A stretch of DNA of 64,000 bases from Pseudomonas synxantha BG33R. Lineage in GTDB: Bacteria > Pseudomonadota > Gammaproteobacteria > Pseudomonadales > Pseudomonadaceae. The notes below the pieces were generated by a model. The model was given only the letters and a program-made list of their open reading frames with translations, did no database searches and had not been told where the DNA came from. The stretch spans positions 358,936-422,935 of the forward strand of contig NZ_CM001514.1 in the NCBI RefSeq assembly GCF_000263715.2, written 5' to 3'. Shown here one piece after another: positions 35,314-42,995 of this stretch (its first letter is position 1; each line of letters opens with the position of its first letter). Made by a program: the position numbers and the translations under genes.

Positions 35314-36705
35314 ATGAGTAGTACTCAAAGCTCCAATGACCTCGAACAGGGGCTCAAGCCGCGGCATGTCACCATGCTGTCGATTGCCGGCGTAATCGGC
35401 GCAGGTTTGTTTGTCGGCTCTGGCCATGCGATTGCTGCCGCCGGCCCCGCCGTGCTGCTGGCCTACGCGGCCGCCGGTACGTTGGTGGTGCTGGTGATGC
35501 GGATGCTGGCCGAGATGGCTGTGGCGTCACCCGATACCGGTTCGTTCTCTACCTATGCCGACCGCGCAATTGGTCACTGGGCTGGGTTTACCATTGGTTG
35601 GTTGTACTGGTGGTTCTGGGTGCTGGTGATTCCGTTGGAAGCCAACGCGGCGGCGACTATCCTGCACGCCTGGTTCCCCGACGTGGCGATTTGGGTGTTT
35701 ACCCTGGTCATTACGTTGTTGCTGACTGCAACCAACCTGTTCAGCGTGAAGAACTACGGTGAGTTCGAGTTCTGGTTTGCGTTGATTAAAGTCGTGGCCA
35801 TCGTCGGCTTTGTAATCCTCGGCCTGGCCGCGATCTTCGGCTTTTTGCCCACCAGCCAGGTCAGCGGTGTTTCGCACCTGTTCGATACCCAGGGCTTTAT
35901 GCCTAATGGGATGGGCGCGGTTCTGGCAGCGATCCTGACCACCATGTTCTCGTTCATGGGCACTGAGATCGTCACCATCGCTGCAGCGGAATCCAAGAAC
36001 CCCGGCCAGCAAATCACCAAGGCCACCAACTCGGTCATCTGGCGGATTGGTTTGTTTTACCTGCTGTCGATCTTCATTGTCGTGTCGCTGGTGCCTTGGA
36101 ACGATCCGACCCTGGCCGCCGTAGGTTCCTACCAGACGGTACTTGAGCGCATGGGCATCCCGAATGCCAAGCTGATCGTCGACCTGGTGGTGCTGGTGGC
36201 TGTTACCAGTTGCCTCAACTCGGCGCTCTACACCGCCTCGCGTATGTTGTTCTCCCTCGGGCGTCGCGGTGATGCACCAGCGGTGGCCAAGCGCACCAAC
36301 AAAAGTGGTACACCTTATTGGGCGGTGTTGCTGTCCACCGGTGCGGCGTTCCTGGCGGTATTTGCCAACTACGTGGCCCCGGCGGCCGTGTTCGAATTCC
36401 TGCTGGCCAGCTCCGGCGCCATTGCGTTGCTGGTGTATCTGGTGATTGCCGTGTCGCAACTGCGCATGCGTCAAAAGCGTGCGGCGGCGGGCGAGAAGAT
36501 CGTGTTCAAAATGTGGCTGTTTCCTGGCCTGACGTACGCCGTGATGGTGTTTATCGTCGGTACGTTGACCATCATGCTGTTCCAGGAAGCGCACCGGGTC
36601 GAGATCATCGCGACGGGAGTGTTGAGCTTGCTGGTGGTGCTGGCTGGGTTGTTCGTGGCGAGCCGCCGCAAGGCCCAGAAGGTAGGCGCAGCAGTGCTCA
36701 ACTGA
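35314..36705 (+). CDS. gabP: GABA permease GabP-like amino acid transporter
   Basis: From the ATG at 35314 (MSSTQSSNDLEQGLKPRHVT) the protein is 463 residues, matching E. coli GabP (466). It has about 12 membrane helices and the APC-family opening MLSIAGVIGAGLFVGSG, plus the FSFMGTEIVTIAAAESKNP segment of the substrate site. GabP imports 4-aminobutyrate with protons. The upstream sigma-54-like promoter would fit nitrogen-limited expression. The frame is open upstream to 35242 but without family likeness. A REPIN follows. Confidence 0.88.
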   Translation: MSSTQSSNDLEQGLKPRHVTMLSIAGVIGAGLFVGSGHAIAAAGPAVLLAYAAAGTLVVLVMRMLAEMAVASPDTGSFSTYADRAIGHWAGFTIGWLYWWFWVLVIPLEANAAATILHAWFPDVAIWVFTLVITLLLTATNLFSVKNYGEFEFWFALIKVVAIVGFVILGLAAIFGFLPTSQVSGVSHLFDTQGFMPNGMGAVLAAILTTMFSFMGTEIVTIAAAESKNPGQQITKATNSVIWRIGLFYLLSIFIVVSLVPWNDPTLAAVGSYQTVLERMGIPNAKLIVDLVVLVAVTSCLNSALYTASRMLFSLGRRGDAPAVAKRTNKSGTPYWAVLLSTGAAFLAVFANYVAPAAVFEFLLASSGAIALLVYLVIAVSQLRMRQKRAAAGEKIVFKMWLFPGLTYAVMVFIVGTLTIMLFQEAHRVEIIATGVLSLLVVLAGLFVASRRKAQKVGAAVLN

Positions 36706-36720
36706 CGGAATGTGACGCAA

Positions 36721-36812
36721 ATGTGGGAGGGGGCTTGCCCCCGATGGCGGTGTGTCAGTCACTTGGATGTTGACTGAGACTCTGCCATCGGGAGCAAGCC
36801 CCCTCCCACATT
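36721..36812. repeat. REPIN-type paired inverted repeat
   Basis: Facing arms atgtgggagggggcttgccc and its complement across a 35-bp loop, between convergent gabP and a small gene. Confidence 0.9.
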
Positions 36813-36822
36813 TTGATATGTG

Positions 36823-37236
36823 TCAGTCTGTTGAGGCTGTCAGCGCCTGGGATGCTGCTACATAGTCCGCCTGGAATTGCGGCGATTCGATCCACGCCAA
36901 CGCAGCGGCCTCGTCATCGCTGTCAGTGGCCCACTGCCGATATTCAATCAGCGCCGCCAGGATAAAGTCGGTCGCTTCCTCTTCGCCTTCCTGCTCCAGT
37001 ACCAACGCCAACAGTGGGTGTGCGAGGAATACCGCGCACAGTGCCTGCTGGCTGATCTCGCCTGCGGTGCGCATCTCGACGAACAGTTCGGTCAAGTCCA
37101 CCGATTCAAGATCGATGCGGCTGTCGTCGCCGGCGAACGCATCCGGCTTGGCCGCGACGGCGCGCTGGGTGCGGTTTTGCTTGGCCTTGGTCTTTGCCCG
37201 CTGGGCGCGTTTTTGCTGCTTGTTCGGCGAAGCCAT
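36823..37236 (-). CDS. Hypothetical protein with a basic Lys/Arg-rich N-terminus
   Basis: The ATG at 37236 (MASPNKQQKRAQRAKTKAKQ) gives 137 residues. The first 35 residues are strongly basic and probably disordered; the remainder is acidic and helical (LTELFVEMRTAGEISQQALC). No signal peptide or membrane helix is present. The pattern suggests a nucleic-acid-binding or ribosome-associated accessory protein, but that is a guess. I do not recognise the family by name, although such a protein is widespread in Pseudomonas. It is divergent from the carrier gene that follows. Confidence 0.7.
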   Translation of the reverse strand: MASPNKQQKRAQRAKTKAKQNRTQRAVAAKPDAFAGDDSRIDLESVDLTELFVEMRTAGEISQQALCAVFLAHPLLALVLEQEGEEEATDFILAALIEYRQWATDSDDEAAALAWIESPQFQADYVAASQALTASTD

Positions 37237-37393
37237 GGGCTCAACATCCTTGGGTTCTGGATCGGGGTGGAGTATTGAAGCGCAGGTTGGGGTAAATCCC
37301 AAGGAAATCCGGGCGGGTTTGGTCGTTGATCGCGCTCGACCACCAGGCCATAGATCAATAGGCTATGCCTTTGTCATCTGCCAGAGCGTCTTC

Positions 37394-38359
37394 ATGACCC
37401 GCGATGCCCTTGAGCATAACCAGATCCCCTTCTATTTTGTCGCCATCCTGCTGGCCGCTGCCTGTGGTGTGTTCGCGCCTCTAGTGGCTCACGGCTTGAG
37501 CGTATTGATCACGCCCGCCATCGCGGTATTGATGTACGCGATGTTCCTGCAAATTCCTTTCCTCGATCTGCGCCAGGGTTTGGGCAATATTCGCTTTGTC
37601 TCGGCGTTGTTGCTGGCCAATTTTATTCTGGTGCCATTGCTGGTGTGGGCGCTGACCCGTGGCCTGTTGGGGCATCCTGCGCTGTTGGTGGGGGCCTTGC
37701 TGGTGTTGTTGACGCCCTGTATTGATTACGTGGTGGTGTTCACCCACATCGGCAAGGGCGATTCGCGGTTGATGCTGGCGGCCACACCGTTGCTGTTGCT
37801 GTTGCAGTTGGCACTGCTGCCGGTGTACCTGGGTTTTATGCTGGGGGCGCACTCGGGTGTGGTGGTTGAGATCGGCCCGTTTATCGAGGCATTCCTGTTG
37901 TTGATCGTGGTGCCGATGCTGCTGGCTGTGCTGACGGCCTACCTGGCGCGACGATCAAGGCTGGTCGACAAATGGAGCAGTGCGTGGGCGTGGTTGCCGG
38001 TGCCGGCGATGGCCCTGGTGCTGTTCGTGGTGATCGGGTCGCAAATCACATCGGTGATGCGCGACTTCGACCTGTTGCTGCCGGTGCTTGCGATCTACCT
38101 GGGCTTCGTACTGCTGGCGCCGTTGATGGGGATCCTGGCTGCGCGATTTTTTGCGCTGCCTGCACCAAGCGCACGGGCGGTGACGTTCAGTGCTTCGACG
38201 CGCAACTCGCTGGTGGTATTGCCATTGGCGCTGGCCTTGTCGGAGGACATGCGCGGGTTGGCTGCCGCGGCGGTGATCCTGCAAACCCTGGTCGAGCTGG
38301 TGGCCGAGTTGGTCTACGTTCGCCTGATCCCGGCAGTGGTGTGGCCCGCAAGTCGATAA
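37394..38359 (+). CDS. Bile acid:sodium symporter / arsenite efflux (BASS-ACR3) family membrane protein
   Basis: The ATG at 37394 gives 321 residues with about ten membrane helices, the length and pattern of the BASS superfamily. The helix pair around LLTPCIDYVVVFTHIGKGD and the later FSASTRNSLVVLPLALAL carry the conserved Pro/Cys and Asn-rich crossover that marks ACR3-type arsenite carriers and their relatives. No arsR or arsC is nearby, so arsenic export is not supported by context and an organic-anion substrate is equally possible. The frame is open far upstream (to 36926), overlapping the opposite gene, which is not coding. Confidence 0.82.
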   Translation: MTRDALEHNQIPFYFVAILLAAACGVFAPLVAHGLSVLITPAIAVLMYAMFLQIPFLDLRQGLGNIRFVSALLLANFILVPLLVWALTRGLLGHPALLVGALLVLLTPCIDYVVVFTHIGKGDSRLMLAATPLLLLLQLALLPVYLGFMLGAHSGVVVEIGPFIEAFLLLIVVPMLLAVLTAYLARRSRLVDKWSSAWAWLPVPAMALVLFVVIGSQITSVMRDFDLLLPVLAIYLGFVLLAPLMGILAARFFALPAPSARAVTFSASTRNSLVVLPLALALSEDMRGLAAAAVILQTLVELVAELVYVRLIPAVVWPASR

Positions 38360-38446
38360 AAGCGTGAATGTTCAGGTTCGTTCAGGCGCTATTCAGGGCA
38401 GTGCTCGGCACCATACGCCAGCGCTTCCCACCTGACAGGTCACCCG

Positions 38447-40054
38447 ATGGATCATCGCAATCGTTTTCGCCTGGAGTCCTTGGGCCTCTTTCTGATCGCC
38501 CTGTTGTTGTTCACGTTGGGGATCTGGGATCAGCAGCCCCAGGGCTTTGATGGGCGCTGGGCGCTGTTCATGCAGGAAATGTTTCGCCACGGCGCAAGTT
38601 TTTTCCCCACCACTTACGGTCAGCCTTACGCGGACTACCCAGGCACTGCGACCTTCTTTAGTTTTGTATTCGCCCGCTGGTTTGATGCGCCGAACCATCT
38701 GGCGAATGTGCTGCCCACCGCGCTTGCATCGGCCGGTGTGATCGCGCTGATGTACCGCCTGCTGGCGCCGTTCAGTCGCCCATGGGCATTTTTGACGGTG
38801 CTGCTGACGCTGCTCACCGCCCAGTTGCTCGAAAAATCGCGTTCGGTCTGCCTGGACCAGATGATTGCGCTGCTGTGTGTCGGCAGCTTCTATCTGCTGC
38901 ACAGTGGTGAGCGCCTGGGGTCGCGGCTGCGGCAACTGGCGGTGTTCCCGTTGTTCGTCCTGGCCTTTGCCATTCGTGGCCCGCTGGGGTTGATCGAGGT
39001 GTGTGGAGTGGTGTGCGTGTATTGGGCGCTGGGCAGGCCGGGCGAACGCGTCCGGCAAGTGCTGATCCACGGCGTTATCGGCCTGGTGCTGCTCGCAGTG
39101 TGCTGGTGGCTGCTGATGAAGCTCGCGCGATTGAGTGGCGGTGATGCCTTTGCTGATGAAGTGTTCAAGATGCAGGTCGGCGGGCGCTTGGATGAGTCCG
39201 GTGAGCCGTTCTATTTCTATTTCCGGCTGAGTTTGTACCGTTACTTCCCTGTGGTGCCGCTGGCGTTGGCCACCCTGGTCGCGCTGCGCCATCGCTGGCC
39301 GGAGCGCTGGGTCGACGGGCAGCTGCAACTGCTGGTGCGCCTCGGGGCGTGTGGCTTGATGATTCTGCTCGGGTTGTCGGTGCCGCACTTCAAGCGCGCT
39401 TATTACATCTTGCCGATGGTGCCGATGTTTGCGGCTGTCGCGGCCTATGGGCTGCTCCAGGCGCAAGGTTGGCTGCTGGGCGTGCGCCGTTGTTACGAAG
39501 GGCTTGTCGCAGCGTTACCGGCGTTGTGCGTGGTTGTGTTGTTTGTGTGTCGCAACGCCTGGCACAAGCAGGGCCACTGGCCGGATATTTCCCTGCCGCT
39601 GATGATTGGTGTGTTGGCGGTGTTGCAACTCGCGGCGTTGATTGCCTGGCGCCGGCCGTTGCGTTTGGTATGGCTCAGCGTGATCGCACTGGCGGCGCAA
39701 TGGTTGTTGCTGGTATCGGTGATAGAGCCGGCCAAGGACCTGCAATTCGACACCCGACGGTTTGTCAGCCAGGTGGAGGCGCTGCGGGAATCACAGCCGG
39801 GCCCTTTGGTATTTGTCGACCTGGCCCGGGACACCTGGGCGGTGCGCTACATGATGAATCTGAATCACGATGAGCAGCCACTGTTTGTCGGGCGTCACCA
39901 GCTTGAGAAACTGAGTGAGCTGCCCCGGCCATGCTGGGTGATTGTGTCGCGCAAGGAGACTGCGCTGTTGAAGGGCTCGCCGGTGGAGCAATTGGCGCCA
40001 AGCTTTGCGGGGCGGTTGAATGACAATCCGTTGATGGTGTTTTTGCTCAGGTGA
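38447..40054 (+). CDS. Glycosyltransferase family 39 (ArnT-like) membrane protein
   Basis: The 535-residue protein has about ten membrane helices with a long periplasmic C-terminal segment. The first loop holds DGRWALFMQEMFRHGASFFP and the acidic DYPGTATFF, and the second loop has RSVCLDQMIA, like the acidic first-loop sites in the GT-C fold of ArnT and protein mannosyltransferases, which transfer sugars from a polyprenyl carrier to lipid A or other envelope acceptors. It is much shorter than most ArnT proteins and has no arn operon around it, so the acceptor is unknown. Confidence 0.78.
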   Translation: MDHRNRFRLESLGLFLIALLLFTLGIWDQQPQGFDGRWALFMQEMFRHGASFFPTTYGQPYADYPGTATFFSFVFARWFDAPNHLANVLPTALASAGVIALMYRLLAPFSRPWAFLTVLLTLLTAQLLEKSRSVCLDQMIALLCVGSFYLLHSGERLGSRLRQLAVFPLFVLAFAIRGPLGLIEVCGVVCVYWALGRPGERVRQVLIHGVIGLVLLAVCWWLLMKLARLSGGDAFADEVFKMQVGGRLDESGEPFYFYFRLSLYRYFPVVPLALATLVALRHRWPERWVDGQLQLLVRLGACGLMILLGLSVPHFKRAYYILPMVPMFAAVAAYGLLQAQGWLLGVRRCYEGLVAALPALCVVVLFVCRNAWHKQGHWPDISLPLMIGVLAVLQLAALIAWRRPLRLVWLSVIALAAQWLLLVSVIEPAKDLQFDTRRFVSQVEALRESQPGPLVFVDLARDTWAVRYMMNLNHDEQPLFVGRHQLEKLSELPRPCWVIVSRKETALLKGSPVEQLAPSFAGRLNDNPLMVFLLR

Positions 40055-40090
40055 AGAGGCCCTCGCACAGAGGGCCTATTGAACTACTGG

Positions 40091-40762
40091 CTATTTGCAG
40101 CGATACCCCTCAGGCATCGTCACCGTGTAATTGCGCTGCACGCGGTCCTGGAAGTTCAGGTTCTGCAGGCCCTGCTGCACCAGGAAGGCTTCGACCTTGG
40201 CCGCCTGGCAATCGTCGTTATAGGACGATACTCGAAGCACATACACGGCGCGCCTGCTCGCCTCGTCCCGCGCGGTAGCCCGGAAGGTGGTGAGGGTGGT
40301 GTAACCGGTGCGTTCCGATGTGCCTACCGGGCCATAGGAGGTGTTCGGGGTGCTGGTGCAGGTCAGTTGATCGGTCTTTTTCTTGTTCTTCTTGCACTGC
40401 GTGGTGGTGCTGTTTGCCACCTGGCCATACTCGGTAGCGGTGTAGCGGTAAGTGACCTGCTTGCTTTCGACGTCAAGGGTGATGGTCATTTTGATCGGTG
40501 CATGGTTCTTGGGAAGCGTGGTGTCGGTAAAGACATTGCGAAAGCCCTGGTCCTTCATGGCGCTGACCATGTCGCGCAGGTAGTAGCGGGCATTGAGTGC
40601 GTTTTCATCGCTGCCCCCGACAGACGTCACCAGTACGGTTGCCTGGCGGTCGAAGTGATAGTCCGGATCGGGTGTCGCGTTGATCGCTACGTCCATTTGC
40701 GTGGCGCATCCACTGAGTAGTGCAGTCAGCAGTAATAGCGAGCAGAGCAAGAGGCGTGTCAT
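40091..40762 (-). CDS. Lipoprotein of unknown function
   Basis: Starting at the ATG at 40762, the 223-residue product has a lipoprotein signal (LLLLTALLSGC, Cys at about residue 19). The mature part is beta-rich with a Ser/Thr-laden middle and a Cys-bearing loop (STTTQCKKNKKKTDQLTC) that may form a disulfide. Sequence such as VEAFLVQQGLQNLNF near the end recalls DUF4136-type lipoproteins, though I cannot confirm this. It precedes, on the same strand, nothing obvious; the TonB-like lipoprotein gene lies upstream with an 86-bp gap. Confidence 0.72.
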   Translation of the reverse strand: MTRLLLCSLLLLTALLSGCATQMDVAINATPDPDYHFDRQATVLVTSVGGSDENALNARYYLRDMVSAMKDQGFRNVFTDTTLPKNHAPIKMTITLDVESKQVTYRYTATEYGQVANSTTTQCKKNKKKTDQLTCTSTPNTSYGPVGTSERTGYTTLTTFRATARDEASRRAVYVLRVSSYNDDCQAAKVEAFLVQQGLQNLNFQDRVQRNYTVTMPEGYRCK

Positions 40763-40848
40763 GAAAGAAACCTTACAGCTGTGAATTGGGTAAAGGGTGA
40801 ACGATTGACGCCAGTGAAAAACAAGCCTCAATCGCTCTGGGGCTTAGC

Positions 40849-41229
40849 TTAGCCTGCGCAGGATAGGGTCAGGCAAAACACAAAGGGTGCGCGCACCTCG
40901 ACTTCACCATCCTTGAGAACTGACGCAGGCGGAGCAGGCATTGGCGATGCGGCTGGAAGAGAGGCCTGCACGGCAGCAACAAAAAGCTCAGAGCCTGAGT
41001 GACTGATCACGCGCTGACGCAACAAATTGCCGTGGGCATCGATGATGAATTCAATATTGACCTGGCCTTCCAGCCCCTGCGCCTGAGCGTTTGCCGGGTA
41101 AAATTTGAACAGTTGTATATGGCTTATCAACTGTTGTTCCCATAGCTGCTGTTCTGCCAGTTGCTCTGGGGAAGGGGTTCTTGCGCAGGCGCCAAGCAGC
41201 AGGGCAAGTGCGATCCAGCAATACTTCAT
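40849..41229 (-). CDS. Small lipoprotein with a TonB C-terminal-like domain
   Basis: The ATG at 41229 (MKYCWIALALLLGACARTPS) gives 126 residues with a lipobox Cys at about 15. The body YPANAQAQGLEGQVNIEFII, then DAHGNLLRQRVISHSGSELF, is a TonB C-terminal-type domain, used by TonB to grip outer-membrane receptors. Lipid attachment instead of a transmembrane anchor and proline-rich linker makes it unlikely to transduce energy as TonB does. A longer frame starting at 41247 adds six residues in front of the signal and is less likely. Confidence 0.78.
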   Translation of the reverse strand: MKYCWIALALLLGACARTPSPEQLAEQQLWEQQLISHIQLFKFYPANAQAQGLEGQVNIEFIIDAHGNLLRQRVISHSGSELFVAAVQASLPAASPMPAPPASVLKDGEVEVRAPFVFCLTLSCAG

Positions 41230-41432
41230 ACATATTTCCTTGAGCATTTTTTGCGTCCGTACTATCTGGCTGGCGCCACAGAGTATTTCAAATCCAGGCG
41301 CTTGGAAGGCTCACTCCCTCGACGGCTTTGCCGATTGACTTGATCGGTGCCGGTATCCTGATTGCCTGATTCAAGGCGCTCCTGCTCGGCATCCGGGTTC
41401 AGGGTGATCCAGAGCCCATTAAATCGCAGGCA

Positions 41433-41470
41433 ATAAAAAACCCCAAGGACACATTGTTCCTTGGGGTTTC
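41433..41470 (-). terminator. Terminator of tRNA-Phe
   Basis: An 11-bp stem aaccccaagga / tccttggggtt, with the A-run at its left giving a T-run on the minus strand. Confidence 0.9.
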
Positions 41471-41479
41471 TCGGTATTT

Positions 41480-41555
41480 TGGTGCCCAGAGACGGAATCG
41501 AACCGCCGACACGGGGATTTTCAATCCCCTGCTCTACCGACTGAGCTATCTGGGC
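41480..41555 (-). tRNA. tRNA-Phe (anticodon GAA)
   Basis: The 76-nt gene starts gcccagatagctcagtcggt and ends in an encoded CCA. The loop ttgaaaa holds the GAA anticodon, the stem gggga/tcccc is perfect, and GGTTCGATTCC forms the T arm. Confidence 0.96.
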
Positions 41556-41565
41556 AACGGGGCGC

Positions 41566-41594
41566 ATTAAACGGGTTTTTCAGGGGGGCGTCAA
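41566..41594 (-). promoter_or_regulatory. Promoter of tRNA-Phe
   Basis: On the minus strand TTGACG and TTTAAT are spaced by 17 bp, ending about 10 bp before the tRNA; a GC-rich discriminator (gcgcccc) follows, as in stringently controlled stable-RNA promoters. Confidence 0.75.
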
Positions 41595-41658
41595 GCAAGT
41601 TTTCAAAAAATATTTAATTATTACCGTCGCTTACGTGCCGACCCCGGTTTTTGATCAA

Positions 41659-41931
41659 TTATTGAGCAGGTGGCACGTAGCCTTCGGCCTGGGCGTATTC
41701 CTCGCCGGAAAAGAACTTGTCCATTTCGCCGGCCAGGTATTTGCGGTCTTCGGCGTTCATCATGTTCAGGCGTTTTTCGTTGATCAGCAGAGTCTGGTGT
41801 TTCAGCCAGTCACCCCAGGCTTTGGCGGAGACGTGGTCGTAAATGTCCTGGCCCTTGGCACCTGGGTACGGAGGGCGCTCCAGGGCTGGCAGTTCTTCTT
41901 TGTACTTGCGGCAGATAACGGTGCGGGTCAT
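41659..41931 (-). CDS. yggX: Fe(II)-trafficking protein YggX
   Basis: The 90-residue protein matches YggX in full: [20 protein letters not shown] at the start with the single conserved Cys7, [20 protein letters not shown], and the C-terminal YVPP. YggX protects Fe-S clusters from oxidative damage. It overlaps mutY by 4 bp, the usual partnership; MutY itself carries a 4Fe-4S cluster. Confidence 0.96.
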   Translation of the reverse strand: MTRTVICRKYKEELPALERPPYPGAKGQDIYDHVSAKAWGDWLKHQTLLINEKRLNMMNAEDRKYLAGEMDKFFSGEEYAQAEGYVPPAQ

Positions 41932-42995
41932 GACGAAACTCCTGCGTTCAATGCTTGCGCCGCGTGCTTCAGCAGTTTTTTCACCGGGGCGGCAAGGCCC
42001 AGGCGCGGCGGGGTGGCGAGGTTATACCAGAGCCAGTCGGCCTCGGCCACGTGATGGGCGGATTCCTCGACCTGGACCAGCCAGGGTTCGATAGCCAGCT
42101 GGAAGTGGCTGAAGGTGTGGATCAACCCCGGCAGTTCCTGATGCTTGCCCAGTGCGAGTGCGTGCTGGTTGGCCAGGTGGTCGAGGTCGCTCAGGTCATC
42201 CAGCTCCGGCAAGCTCCACAAACCGCCCCACAGGCCCGTGGAGGGGCGACGGTAAAGCAGGATCGCGCCCTCGGCGTTCGCCAGCATGGGCATCAGCGTG
42301 CGCTTTTGCGGGATGGTCTTGCGCGGTTTGGGGATCGGGTAACGCGTCTCCAGGCCGAGCATGTGGGCTTCGCAGCCTTTTTCCAGCGGACACAGCAGGC
42401 AGCTGGGTTTGCTGCGGGTGCAAAGCGTGGCGCCCATGTCCATCATCGCCTGGGTGTAGGCGTTGACGCGGGTATGGGGGGTAAAGCGCTCTGCGGTGGC
42501 CCACAGCTGCTTGGCCACCTTGGGCTCGCCCGGGTAACCCTCTTGGGCGGTAAAGCGCGCCAGCACGCGCTTGACGTTGCCGTCGAGGATCGGCGCGCGC
42601 AGGCCCATGCTCAGGCTGGCAATCGCGCCAGCGGTGGACAGGCCGATGCCGGGCAGCTCGGTGAGTTTTTCCACATCGCGGGGAAACTCGCCGCCGTACT
42701 CGTTCACCACGATCCTGGCGGTCTTTTGCAGGTTGCGCGCGCGGGTGTAGTAGCCCAGGCCGGTCCACAGGTGCAGCACTTCGTCTTCCGGCGCGGCGGC
42801 CAGGGCTTCGACCGTCGGCAGGGACGCCATGAACCGGTCGAAGTAATTGAGCACCGTGCTGACCTGGGTCTGTTGCAGCATGATCTCCGACACCCACACC
42901 CGGTACGGGGTGATGCCATGTTGCCAGGGCAGGTCATGGCGGCCGTGACGGTCGTACCAATCCAGCACCGCCTCTGAAAACTGCTCGTTTCTCAT
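41928..42995 (-). CDS. mutY: Adenine DNA glycosylase MutY
   Basis: MutY removes adenine mispaired with 8-oxoguanine. The 355-residue protein has the helix-hairpin-helix [12 protein letters not shown] followed by the catalytic Asp region ([12 protein letters not shown]), the 4Fe-4S motif C-x6-C-x2-C-x5-C ([17 protein letters not shown]), and a C-terminal Nudix-like domain that reads 8-oxoG. Its start overlaps the asmA-like gene stop (4 bp) and its stop overlaps the yggX start (4 bp). Confidence 0.96.
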   Translation of the reverse strand: MRNEQFSEAVLDWYDRHGRHDLPWQHGITPYRVWVSEIMLQQTQVSTVLNYFDRFMASLPTVEALAAAPEDEVLHLWTGLGYYTRARNLQKTARIVVNEYGGEFPRDVEKLTELPGIGLSTAGAIASLSMGLRAPILDGNVKRVLARFTAQEGYPGEPKVAKQLWATAERFTPHTRVNAYTQAMMDMGATLCTRSKPSCLLCPLEKGCEAHMLGLETRYPIPKPRKTIPQKRTLMPMLANAEGAILLYRRPSTGLWGGLWSLPELDDLSDLDHLANQHALALGKHQELPGLIHTFSHFQLAIEPWLVQVEESAHHVAEADWLWYNLATPPRLGLAAPVKKLLKHAAQALNAGVSS

